This document shows, piece after piece, positions 1 to 7,921 of a stretch of 64,000 nt of DNA (its first letter is position 1; each line of letters opens with the position of its first letter). The notes below the pieces were generated by a model. It was not told where the DNA came from. It made no database searches and was given only the letters and a program-made list of their open reading frames with translations. The stretch comes from Cellulomonas avistercoris (GTDB lineage Bacteria; Actinomycetota; Actinomycetes; Actinomycetales; Cellulomonadaceae). The position numbers and the translations under genes are program-made. The stretch lies in NCBI RefSeq assembly GCF_014836445.1, contig NZ_JACSQV010000009.1:75512-139511 (forward strand), written 5' to 3'.

Positions 1-2
1 GG

Positions 3-1118
3 GGGGCGCCCGCGGACGCCGCCGCGACGGCGTCCGCCCTGGCCTCCGCGAGCCCGTCGGCCACCCCCGACGTCGAGGAGGTCGAGCCGCCCGAGGAGCT
101 CGACCTCGACGCCGTCGTCAGCGCGCCGACGTTCCCGCTGGAGTCGACGAGCGCCGAGCTCCACGGGGCCGTGCGGACCGTCGAGTCCACCGAGCGGGTC
201 GAGGTCACGCTCGGGTCCGACGTGCTGTTCGCGTTCGACTCGGCCGACCTGACGCCGGAGTCCGCCCAGGCCGTCGCGCTGGTCGCGCAGCGCCTCGGCG
301 AGCGGGAGCCGGGCACGGTCGACGTCGTCGGCCACACCGACGACCAGGCCGACGACGCGTACAACCGCGACCTGTCACGACGACGCGCGCAGGCGGTCGC
401 GGACGCGCTCGCGGCGCAGGCCGGCGGTGCGGGGCACCGCATGCGGGTCGACGGGCGCGGGGAGTCCGAGCCGGTCGCGGCCAACACGTCCGACGAGGGG
501 CGGGCGCTCAACCGTCGCGTCACGGTCTCGCTCACGTCCAAGGTCGTCACGCGCACCGACGTCACGACGGAGGGGGAGCTGCCGCCCTTCGGCGCGCACG
601 TCGGCCCCGCGGGGACGCCGCTGCGCGTCGAGACGTACGCCCGCGTGTGGGAGGTCGACGCGTCGGCCCGCCGCGTGCACGGCCACGTGGTCGTCGACCT
701 GACCGTGCACGCCGCGGACGACGAGGACGGCCTGGGCTGGGCCGTCGGCTTCCTGCGCGGGTTCTCGTCCCACCGCGCCGGCGACACCGTCACGCCGCAC
801 GACATCACCGCCCGCGGCACGGTCCTGCAGGGCGCGTCCCGGCTGTTCCCGCTGGACTACCGCGTCGCGGTGGACGAGACGTGGCCCGACGGCGAGTGGT
901 TCACCGCGTCGGACCTCGACGCCGGCCACTGGATCGACGGCGGCCAGACCCGGACGTACTCGTTCGTGTACCCGCGGCTCGACGTGGACAGCGTGGTGTT
1001 CCAGGCCGGGACGGGCGTCGCGTTCGACGACGACTTCCGCCTCGTCGACGTCCCGGTCGCACCCGAGGTCGCCGCGACCGCGACCCCGGGCGCGCCCACG
1101 GACGACGCGACCCCCTGA
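3..1118 (+). CDS. OmpA-domain protein, 5' end outside the window
   Basis: The reading frame is open to the left edge, so the true start lies upstream; GTG at 171 is only an internal codon. The visible part begins with an Ala/Ser/Pro- and then Glu-rich stretch, followed by an OmpA/MotB peptidoglycan-associated domain: FAFDSADLTPES, VVGHTDDQ and an NRDLSRRRAQAV segment match its conserved strand, loop and helix. About 190 residues of unassigned sequence follow, containing a conserved-looking Trp/Tyr-rich region. OmpA domains bind diaminopimelate-type peptidoglycan, so a cell-wall-attached exported protein is likely. The signal peptide, if any, is not visible. It ends 22 bases before the two small membrane-protein genes on the other strand. 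Confidence 0.8.
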   Translation, partial: GAPADAAATASALASASPSATPDVEEVEPPEELDLDAVVSAPTFPLESTSAELHGAVRTVESTERVEVTLGSDVLFAFDSADLTPESAQAVALVAQRLGEREPGTVDVVGHTDDQADDAYNRDLSRRRAQAVADALAAQAGGAGHRMRVDGRGESEPVAANTSDEGRALNRRVTVSLTSKVVTRTDVTTEGELPPFGAHVGPAGTPLRVETYARVWEVDASARRVHGHVVVDLTVHAADDEDGLGWAVGFLRGFSSHRAGDTVTPHDITARGTVLQGASRLFPLDYRVAVDETWPDGEWFTASDLDAGHWIDGGQTRTYSFVYPRLDVDSVVFQAGTGVAFDDDFRLVDVPVAPEVAATATPGAPTDDATP

Positions 1119-1139
1119 GCGGCGGCCCGCGCGGCGGCC

Positions 1140-1253
1140 TCAGGTCAGCAGCGGGTGGACGGCGTAGACGAGCCCCACGAGGGCCGCGAGGCAGATGGCG
1201 AGGCCCGACCAGACCAGCAGCCGGGCGATCCGGCGCGTCCGGTCCTCGTCCAC
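1140..1253 (-). CDS. Small single-span membrane protein (37 aa)
   Basis: A 37-codon frame starting with GTG three bases after the stop of the neighbouring small gene. It has a charged N-terminus (MDEDRTRRIARLL) and one hydrophobic segment of about 20 residues (LVWSGLAICLAALVGLVYAV) ending in HPLLT. Nearly every codon ends in G or C, as in real genes here. No family is recognised. Tandem placement with the 44-residue protein upstream suggests co-expression, perhaps as a small membrane pair. It could be a chance frame. Confidence 0.5.
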   Translation of the reverse strand: MDEDRTRRIARLLVWSGLAICLAALVGLVYAVHPLLT

Positions 1254-1256
1254 GGC

Positions 1257-1391
1257 TCAGCCGACCAGCTGCACGAGGAGCACCACGACGGCCGCGACGA
1301 CGAGCACCACGGCCAGGCCGAGGACGACGCGACCCAGCTGCCGGCGACGTGACTCGTCGCCCCAGGGTTCGTGGTGACCGCTGCCCCGCAT
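1257..1391 (-). CDS. Small single-span membrane protein (44 aa)
   Basis: ATG-started frame with a polar, basic N-terminal half (MRGSGHHEPWGDESRRRQLG) and a Val/Leu-rich transmembrane segment at the C-terminus. Third codon positions are almost all G or C. The stop is followed three bases later by the GTG of a second small membrane protein, so the two probably form one unit. No known family recognised; function unknown. Confidence 0.5.
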   Translation of the reverse strand: MRGSGHHEPWGDESRRRQLGRVVLGLAVVLVVAAVVVLLVQLVG

Positions 1392-1519
1392 CGCGCACCT
1401 CGCCGGTCGTCGGGCTCGCTCTCCACTCTGCCCGTCGTCCGGCGGGAGCGCACCCGGGCGCGGCGGCCCGGGGCGCGGGCTGCCCGCCTGCGGCCTCGGG
1501 CGGCGCGTGCCATGATCCG

Positions 1520-2422
1520 ATGATGAGCGCAGGGGGACGGCGCACGATCATGGTGACCGGTGCTGCCGGTCCCGCCGGACGCGCGCTGGGCGCGCAGCTC
1601 GTCGGACGCACCGACGGCGACCTGCGGGCCGTCGGGGCGGACCTGAACCCGGTGCCCGTCACGGGGTTCGAGACGGTCGAGGCGGTCCCGGCCGCCGGTG
1701 ACCCGCGCTACGAGCCCGCGATGCTCGACCTGATCGCGCGCGTGGGACCGAACCTGGTGATCCCGACCGTGTCCGAGGAGCTGCCGCGCATCGCGGTCCT
1801 CGGGCGTGCCGCGGGGCTCGGCAGCACGCTCGTCGGGTCGACGGCCTCGGCGGCGGCGGTCGCGGGGGACAAGCTCCTGACGATGTGGACGCTCGCGCGC
1901 GCGGACGTCGCGGTCCCGGCGTTCGCCCCGGCCGACGCGTTCGCGTCCGCGGCGGACGCGCTCGCGTGGGCCGGCGGTCCGGTCGTCGTCAAGCCCCGCG
2001 TCGCCCGCGGTGGTCGCGGCGTCCACGTGGTCGACCGGCCGGACGACCCCGTGTGGGAGCAGGTCGACGCAGCCTGGGTGGTGCAGGTGTTCGCCCCCGC
2101 GGTGGAGTACAGCCCGCAGGTCTACCGGTCGCCCGACACGGGGCGGACCGTCGTCGTCGTGCTGCAGAAGGCGGCCCTCGAGCAGGGCCTGGTCGGCAAC
2201 GCCACGGCCGTCGAGCGCCTGCCCGAGGGGGCCGCCCCGGACGTCGCCGCCCTCGCGCTGCGCACGGTGGAGGCCCTGGACCTCGTCGGGCCGGTCGACA
2301 TGGACGTGCGCCGCCTCGCCGACGGCGTGCCCGTGGTGCTCGAGGTCAACGCCCGGTTCGGCGCCGTGTCGGCCTCCGCGCCGGAGATCCTCGACGCGCT
2401 CCTCGACGACTGGCCGGCCTGA
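1520..2422 (+). CDS. ATP-grasp ligase (CarB/PylC-like)
   Basis: A 300-residue protein (from the first of two adjacent ATGs) with an N-terminal Rossmann-like nucleotide segment (IMVTGAAGPAGRALG), a pre-ATP-grasp part, and an ATP-grasp core: GDKLLTMWTLARADVAVP, the strand GPVVVKPRVARGGRGV that carries the phosphate-binding loop, and the C-terminal Mg-binding strand VVLEVNARFG. ATP-grasp enzymes join a carboxylate to an amine or thiol through an acyl phosphate; the substrate cannot be read from sequence. The stop is four bases before the ATG of the glycosyltransferase, indicating an operon with it and the following exported protein, so a role in modifying or building a surface glycan is plausible. 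No strong ribosome binding site decides between 1520 and 1523. Confidence 0.82.
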   Translation: MMSAGGRRTIMVTGAAGPAGRALGAQLVGRTDGDLRAVGADLNPVPVTGFETVEAVPAAGDPRYEPAMLDLIARVGPNLVIPTVSEELPRIAVLGRAAGLGSTLVGSTASAAAVAGDKLLTMWTLARADVAVPAFAPADAFASAADALAWAGGPVVVKPRVARGGRGVHVVDRPDDPVWEQVDAAWVVQVFAPAVEYSPQVYRSPDTGRTVVVVLQKAALEQGLVGNATAVERLPEGAAPDVAALALRTVEALDLVGPVDMDVRRLADGVPVVLEVNARFGAVSASAPEILDALLDDWPA

Positions 2423-2426
2423 CGCG

Positions 2427-3710
2427 ATGTCGGTGCTCGTCGCGCTGCTGACGTCGCTCGTGGTCGTCGTCGGCGCGTCGCTGCTGGTCGTGGGGCTCAT
2501 CCGCCTGGCCTTCGTCCCCGCGGCCGTCGTCTTCGAGGTCCGGCAGCGGCGCGCGACGCCCGGGCCCGCCGGCTGCGGCCCGCTCTTCACCGAGCCGCCG
2601 TCGGTCAGCGTCGTCGTCCCGGCGTACGAGGAGGCGCTGCTCATCGGCAACTGCGTCGAGTCGATCCTGCGCAGCGACCACCCGCGCCTCGAGGTCGTGT
2701 GCGTCGACGACGGGTCGTCCGACGGCACGTACGCGCGGATGCGCGAGCTGGCCGCGGCCGATCCCCGGGTGCACGCGATCCACCAGGAGAACGCGGGCAA
2801 GGGCGCCGCGCTCAACACCGGGATCGCGGCGGCGCGGGGTGACGTGCTCGTGCTGGTGGACGCCGACGGCCTGTTCCGGCCCGACACCCTGACCCGGCTG
2901 CTCCGCGGCTTCCGCAGCGAGCGCGTCGGGGCCGTGTGCGGCAACGACCGGCCCGTGAACCTCGACCGGGTCCTGACGCGCCTGCTGTCGCTCATCAGCC
3001 ACGTCGGCACCGGCCTGATGCGGCGCGCCCTCGACGTGCTGGGGTGCATGCCCGTCGTGTCGGGCAACGTGGGGGCCTTCCGGCGCGACGTGCTCGAGGT
3101 CGTCGGACCGGTCCGCACGGACACCCTGGGCGAGGACCTCGAGCTGACGTGGCGCGTGCACCGCGCGGGGTACGGCGTGACGTTCGCGCCCGACGCGCTC
3201 GTGTTCGCCGAGTCGCCGTCGAGCGTGCGCGGTCTGTGGCGGCAGCGGGTGCGGTGGGCCCGCGGGCTGCTGCAGGCGACGGCGCTGCACCGCACGATGA
3301 TCGGCAACCCGCGCTACGGCCCGTTCGGCGTGTACCTGCTCTACAACACGCTGGCGCAGGTGGTCGCGCCCTTCCTGCAGGTGCTGGGCGCGGTGGTGCT
3401 GGTCGTGCTGGTGCTCGTCCAGGGCACGAGCTGGCTGCCGTCGTCCCTGTGGCAGTGGCTGCTGCTGGTCGGCCTGCCCCTGTCGTTCGTCCTGCTGGTC
3501 GTCGCCGTGCTCATGGACCGGTCGCCGCGCGACCTGCGCTACCTGTGGACCGTCGGCCTGTGGCCCGCGTACTCGGCGCTCATGACGTTCGTCGTGCTCG
3601 ACGCCGCGCGGCTCGAGATCGGGAGAGCGGAGAACAAGTGGAACAAGCTGGAGCGCAGCGGGACGGTGTCGGTGAGCGGCCTCGTCGAGGAGCAAGGTCC
3701 TGGGTCGTGA
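2427..3710 (+). CDS. GT2 processive glycosyltransferase, membrane-bound
   Basis: A 427-residue family 2 glycosyltransferase. It has an N-terminal membrane segment (residues about 3-30), the GT-A domain with SVSVVVPAYEE, the UDP-binding VCVDDGSSDGT, the DxD motif in LVLVDADG, the acceptor-site GEDLELTWR and the QxxRW-type RQRVRWARG that marks processive synthases, then three hydrophobic segments toward the C-terminus. This is the architecture of poly-N-acetylglucosamine (PgaC/IcaA), hyaluronan and cellulose-type synthases, which polymerise and export a beta-glycan from UDP-sugars. The GTGA at its end overlaps the start of the next gene. The sugar is not determinable here; the nearby PIG-L deacetylase makes a GlcNAc polymer attractive but unproven. 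Confidence 0.88.
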   Translation: MSVLVALLTSLVVVVGASLLVVGLIRLAFVPAAVVFEVRQRRATPGPAGCGPLFTEPPSVSVVVPAYEEALLIGNCVESILRSDHPRLEVVCVDDGSSDGTYARMRELAAADPRVHAIHQENAGKGAALNTGIAAARGDVLVLVDADGLFRPDTLTRLLRGFRSERVGAVCGNDRPVNLDRVLTRLLSLISHVGTGLMRRALDVLGCMPVVSGNVGAFRRDVLEVVGPVRTDTLGEDLELTWRVHRAGYGVTFAPDALVFAESPSSVRGLWRQRVRWARGLLQATALHRTMIGNPRYGPFGVYLLYNTLAQVVAPFLQVLGAVVLVVLVLVQGTSWLPSSLWQWLLLVGLPLSFVLLVVAVLMDRSPRDLRYLWTVGLWPAYSALMTFVVLDAARLEIGRAENKWNKLERSGTVSVSGLVEEQGPGS

Positions 3711-4852
3711 TCCTGCTGGGCTCGCTCCTCGCCGTGGTCGTGGTCGCGGTCGTCGTCGCACGGCCCTGGCAGGACGTGCCGCCCCCGCTGCGGTCGTCGT
3801 CGCCTCCTCAGTCGCTGCGCTCGGTCAGCGTGGACTTCGGCATCGTGACGGACCCGGCGACCGACTGGGCGGCCCTCGACGGACACCTCGACGAGGTCGG
3901 GGCCACGGGCGTCGAGCTCAACGCCGGTCGCGTCGAGTTCACGGCGTTCGACTGGGACGCGTACCCCGACGCGGCGGCCGAGCCGGGGAGCGACCACCTC
4001 GCGCGGGCCGCGCGGGCGCTGCGGCTGACGGCCGACGGCGAGCAGCGGCAGATCGGGCTCATCGTCGACGCGTTCGTCCCGGTGTGGATCACGCAGGACC
4101 CGTCGATCGCGGGGGTGGCCCCGGACGGCACGTCGGCGACCTCCACGGCGTCCGCGACGCAGCTGGCGCGGGGGGCCGTCGGCGACCGGCTGGTGCAGTA
4201 CGTGGCCGCGCTGGGCGCGCGCTACGAGCCGAGCCAGATCGCGATCACCGAGCTGTTCCTCGACCGCTACTCCTTCGGCGACGACGACCTCGAGCTGTTC
4301 CGGGAGATGACCGGGGCGATCGACTGGCCCCGCACCGCCGACGGGCTCCCGGACGACAGCGACGCGGCCGTGGGGGCGTGGCGCACCGAGGTGCTGGCGG
4401 GGCTGCTGACGCGCATGCGCTCCGCGCTGGACGCGGTGGACGGGGGGCGGGGCGCGCAGATCGAGCTCGCGATGGAGGTGCAGGTCGACTGGGACGACCC
4501 GGGGCGGGGCTCACCGGGCGTCGGGCAGGACTACGACGTCCTGCTGCGTGCGGCCGACCGGCTCGTCGTGTGGGCGTACCTGTTCGGTGTGCTGCCGGCC
4601 ACCGACGTCGGCCGCCTGACCGCCGCGCTCGCGGGCGAGGGCTACGACATGTCGCGCTTCACCATCTCGGTGGGGATGTGGGCGCCGGGCTCGGTCGACC
4701 CGCCGGACGCCATCTCCCCCGAGCTGATGGCGGAGGCGGTCGAGCAGGCCGCGACCAACGGCGTGACCGACGTCAACGTGACGCCGACGAGCCTGCTGAC
4801 GGACGAGGACTGGGCGGCCCTGGCCGCCGTGTGGAACCCCACGCCGGGCTGA
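3707..4852 (+). CDS. Membrane-anchored glycosidase-like (TIM-barrel type) protein
   Basis: A 381-residue protein starting at a GTG that overlaps the glycosyltransferase stop (GTGA). It opens with an uncleaved-looking signal anchor (VILLGSLLAVVVVAVVVARPW) and a Pro/Ser linker. The rest contains repeated strand-helix patterns with acidic ends (VDFGIVTDP, GVELNAGRVEF, QIGLIVDAFVPVW, QIAITELFLDRY, IELAMEVQVDWDDP, DRLVVWAYLFGV, RFTISVGMWAPG), which is how glycoside hydrolase TIM barrels look, and is reminiscent of the C-terminal glycosidase-like half of PgaB. No exact family is recognised. Operon position after a processive synthase suggests processing of the exported polymer at the cell surface. 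Confidence 0.6.
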   Translation: MILLGSLLAVVVVAVVVARPWQDVPPPLRSSSPPQSLRSVSVDFGIVTDPATDWAALDGHLDEVGATGVELNAGRVEFTAFDWDAYPDAAAEPGSDHLARAARALRLTADGEQRQIGLIVDAFVPVWITQDPSIAGVAPDGTSATSTASATQLARGAVGDRLVQYVAALGARYEPSQIAITELFLDRYSFGDDDLELFREMTGAIDWPRTADGLPDDSDAAVGAWRTEVLAGLLTRMRSALDAVDGGRGAQIELAMEVQVDWDDPGRGSPGVGQDYDVLLRAADRLVVWAYLFGVLPATDVGRLTAALAGEGYDMSRFTISVGMWAPGSVDPPDAISPELMAEAVEQAATNGVTDVNVTPTSLLTDEDWAALAAVWNPTPG

Positions 4853-4866
4853 GGGCCTGCGCCCGC

Positions 4867-6618
4867 TCAGGGCTCGCCGGTCGCCTGCTCCTCGAGGTCG
4901 GGCAGCACCACCTCGACCTGCGTGCCGCTGCCCAGCTCGCTGTCGATCGTGAGCGTGCCGCCGTGCTCGGCGACGATCGCCTGGACCAGCGAGAGCCCCA
5001 GGCCGACCCCGCGCACGCGACGTCGCTTCGTCTCGCGCGTGCGGTAGAACCGCTCGGTGAGGCGCGAGAGCTCGTCGGGCGCGATGCCGGCGCCCTGGTC
5101 CACCACGCGGATGCGGGCCGTGCGTGCCCCCTCCGGGGAGGCGCCGGCGTGCACCTCCACCACCACCCGGTCACCTGCGAGGCTGTGCTTGACGGCGTTG
5201 CTCACCAGGTTGTCCACGATCTGCGTCAGCCGCTGCGGGTCCGACAGCAGCGGCACGGGCCCGTCGGCGTCGACGTCGACCCGCACGCCCGCGGCGCGCG
5301 AGACGGGAGCCTGGCTGGTCACGGCGGCGCGGACGACCTCACCCACGTCGACCTCCTGCGCCGCCAGGGGCGCACCGACGACCACCTGGGCGCTCGCGAG
5401 CAGCTCGTCGACCAGCGAGCGCAGCCGGTTCGCGTTGCGCTCGACGACGTCGAGGTACCGGCTCTGCTCGTCGTCGAGCACGTGCTCGCCGGACCGGATC
5501 AGCTCGAGGTACCCCAGGATCGACGCGAGCGGCGTGCGCAGCTCGTGGCTGACCAGCCCGATGAACTCGTCCTGCTGCCGCTGCTCCTCGCGCCGGGGGG
5601 TGACGTCGGTGCCGACGAACAGGTAGCCGGCGGGCAGCGCGGGGCCCGTCCCGTCGAGCGCGGGCCGCAGGGTGGCGACGAGCTCGAGGTAGCGGGTGGT
5701 GCCGTCGGCCAGGACGACGCGCCACTCCTCGACGTGCGTCCCGCCGTCGGCCGCGCTCCCGACGAGCCGGCCGAGCGGGACCCCCGCGTGGTCCTGCGGG
5801 GCGGCCGGGCCCGGGTCGGCCACGAGGTCACCGACCTCGTGACCGACGAGCTCGTCCGCCGCCCGTCCGAGGATGCGCTCGGCACCCGAGTTGGCCGACA
5901 CGACGACGCCGTCGAGGTCCGTCGCGACGATGGCCTGCTCCGTGGCGGCCTCGATGATGCTGCTCAGCGTGTCGCGCGACGCCCGCAGCTGCTCGGCGCG
6001 CACGTCGAGCGCGTCCCGGGCGCGCTGGAGCTCGCGCGCCTGCACCCGCGAGGCCTGCACGATGCCGTAGGCACCGACCACGGTCGGGACGACGACGAGG
6101 AGCGTGACGACCGCGTGCAGCAGCGGCTGCCTGCGGTCGACGTCGACGACCGCGGGGGCCAGCAGCACGACCGTGCACATCGCGAGCGCGAGCGCCGGGC
6201 CCCAGCGCTCGGGCCGCAGCGCGAGCATGCCCATCGGCAGGATGAGCAGGATGTCGAACTCCGCCATCTGCAGGCCCGTGCCGATGTCCAGGAGACCGAT
6301 CGCGGCCATCTGCGTGAGCGGCAAGGTGGCGCGCCAGACGGGCCGCAGGTACTTCCACGGCACGAAGACGCCCGCGAGCTGGGCGAGCCCGACGAGGACG
6401 GCCGCGGCGGCCAGCAGCCCCGGACGCTCGGGCGTGACGGTGGACTCGACGACGACCAGGGAGACCAGGATGGAGACCGTCGCCGGTGCCTGCCGCAGCG
6501 CGACCGCGTCGGGCGCGAGCCAGCCGACCGCGACGCGCTCGAGCAGGGCGCGCGTCATGGGGTCCGTCTCGTCGGTGTCCGACCACGCCGGCCACGTGCG
6601 GCGCGCGGCGCCCGTCAC
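4867..6618 (-). CDS. PAS sensor histidine kinase
   Basis: A 583-residue kinase from a GTG at 6618 whose GTGA overlaps the stop of the upstream response-regulator gene; an ATG at 6558 is an alternative start. The first about 200 residues hold five or six hydrophobic segments, then a coiled linker (ARELQRARDALDVRAEQLRASRDTL), a PAS domain (IVATDLDGVVVSANSGAERILG), the HisKA box with FIGLVSHELRTPLASILGYL, and a complete HATPase domain (N box NLVSNAVKHS, G1 VVDQGAGIAPDEL, G2 GVGLGLSLVQAIV). It should autophosphorylate on the His of SHELR and pass the phosphate to the overlapping regulator. Periplasmic loops are short, so the signal is probably sensed in the membrane or by the PAS domain. Confidence 0.92.
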   Translation of the reverse strand: MTGAARRTWPAWSDTDETDPMTRALLERVAVGWLAPDAVALRQAPATVSILVSLVVVESTVTPERPGLLAAAAVLVGLAQLAGVFVPWKYLRPVWRATLPLTQMAAIGLLDIGTGLQMAEFDILLILPMGMLALRPERWGPALALAMCTVVLLAPAVVDVDRRQPLLHAVVTLLVVVPTVVGAYGIVQASRVQARELQRARDALDVRAEQLRASRDTLSSIIEAATEQAIVATDLDGVVVSANSGAERILGRAADELVGHEVGDLVADPGPAAPQDHAGVPLGRLVGSAADGGTHVEEWRVVLADGTTRYLELVATLRPALDGTGPALPAGYLFVGTDVTPRREEQRQQDEFIGLVSHELRTPLASILGYLELIRSGEHVLDDEQSRYLDVVERNANRLRSLVDELLASAQVVVGAPLAAQEVDVGEVVRAAVTSQAPVSRAAGVRVDVDADGPVPLLSDPQRLTQIVDNLVSNAVKHSLAGDRVVVEVHAGASPEGARTARIRVVDQGAGIAPDELSRLTERFYRTRETKRRRVRGVGLGLSLVQAIVAEHGGTLTIDSELGSGTQVEVVLPDLEEQATGEP

Positions 6619-7679
6619 TCGCCCGGGCCGTCCCCGGCGGTCTGCGTCCACTCGACGGCCGGGGCGCCGCGCACGTGCGACGCGACCGTCTCGGTGGCGC
6701 GGACGGTCTCGAGCGGCTCGACGTCGTCGGCCCTGCTGAACCGTGCCCAGTAGCGCGTCGTCGCGCGGACCATGTCGGGTCGCATGTAGTCGCGGTGGGA
6801 CTGCGACTCGTAGGCCGCGAGCATCTGGAGCTTGGTGTCGACGAACCCCTCGACGTCGACGAACCGGGTGGGAGCGAAGGCGACGGTGGACGACGGGCTC
6901 TGGAAGCACCACACGTTCGGCACCTGGCGCGCCGCGATCTCCACGGCCTCGTGCACCGCGCGGTGGTCCTGGTGGCGGTCGTGCGCGCCGTGCGTGTAGA
7001 TGCGGTCGGGCTGGACCTCGGCGATGACGCGCTCGATCGCGGTGATGATGCCCTCGGCGGGGACCAGGCGGGTGTCGGGGAAGTCGAGGTGGACCAGGCG
7101 GGCGCCCACGACCGCCGCGGCCGCCGCGGCCTCCGCCTGGCGGACGGTCGTGCTGCCGCCCACGGCCCCGCCCGACAGCGTGAGGATCACCAGGTCGTCA
7201 CCGGCTGCGCTGTGCGCGGCCAGGGTGGCCCCGACGCCGATCTCGACGTCGTCCGGGTGGGCCCCCACGGCGAGGATGCGCTGCCGGTGGCCGGCCCGGC
7301 GCTCGCGGGCGGCCTGCGCGAGCTCGGTGGCCCGCCGCACGACCTCCGTGGACGGCACGGGCTTGACGAGGAACTCGTCCGCGGCCTCCCGCAGCGCCTC
7401 GACGGCGTGGTCGAAGGTCGGGTAGGCCGTGACGACCATGACGGTGATCGCCGGGTCGAGCCGGCGCACCTCGGGCAGGATGTCCAGCCCCGAGCGCCCG
7501 GGCAGCTGGATGTCGGTCACGAGCACGTCGAAGGTGCTGCGGCTCAGGGCAGCCAGCGCGCCTTCCGCCGTGGCCGCGACGGCGACGACCATCCCCTCGC
7601 GCTCGAGCGCGATCCGCAGGAGCTCCGCCGCGTCGGGGTCGTCCTCGAGGACGAGTGCGCGGTACCGGTCGTCTGGCAT
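6615..7679 (-). CDS. Response regulator fused to PIG-L/LmbE deacetylase
   Basis: A 354-residue protein with two complete domains. Residues about 7-120 are a receiver: acidic pair D13/D14, phospho-acceptor D56 in LVTD56IQLPGRSG, T84 and K106 in FLVKPV. From about residue 134 follows a PIG-L/LmbE N-acetylglucosaminyl deacetylase fold with the zinc motif AHPDD at 140-144 (ILAVGAHPDDVEIG), TLSGGAVGG, LDFPDTRLV, the second metal motif HDRHQDHRAVH and FAPTRFVDV. There is no DNA-binding domain, so the output of this two-component system should be an enzyme. Family members remove acetyl from GlcNAc-type substrates (MshB, BshB, PIG-L). The kinase gene overlaps its stop. The first ATG (MPDDRYRAL) is well placed just before the receiver. 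Confidence 0.9.
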   Translation of the reverse strand: MPDDRYRALVLEDDPDAAELLRIALEREGMVVAVAATAEGALAALSRSTFDVLVTDIQLPGRSGLDILPEVRRLDPAITVMVVTAYPTFDHAVEALREAADEFLVKPVPSTEVVRRATELAQAARERRAGHRQRILAVGAHPDDVEIGVGATLAAHSAAGDDLVILTLSGGAVGGSTTVRQAEAAAAAAVVGARLVHLDFPDTRLVPAEGIITAIERVIAEVQPDRIYTHGAHDRHQDHRAVHEAVEIAARQVPNVWCFQSPSSTVAFAPTRFVDVEGFVDTKLQMLAAYESQSHRDYMRPDMVRATTRYWARFSRADDVEPLETVRATETVASHVRGAPAVEWTQTAGDGPGE

Positions 7680-7921
7680 GGTCCCCCCGGGCCTGGACGT
7701 GTACCGCCACTGTAGGAAGCCGGGGGCGGGACCGCCCGACGAGCGGTGCCCCGCGGCGGTGGTGCGTCCACGATCGGGGGACACCGGCCGGGTAAGTCGT
7801 GGGATGTCGTGACTTCTCGGGCGTGATCGTTCACCGTGGGGCGTGGCGTCGTCCGGCATCCCGCGGGCGGCGTCGCCCCACGGCCGACCAGCCGCGGGTC
7901 CCGCGACGAAGGGACACCACA

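Noticed and set aside
1145-3307. Long minus-strand frame antisense to ATP-grasp and glycosyltransferase
   Set aside because: Composition is Arg/Ser/Thr/Pro without motifs, and both plus-strand genes have clear catalytic signatures.
4849-4873. Strong bidirectional terminator between the exported protein and the kinase gene
   Set aside because: CTGAGGGC and GCCCGCTCAG can pair only with a bulge; too weak to list as a feature.
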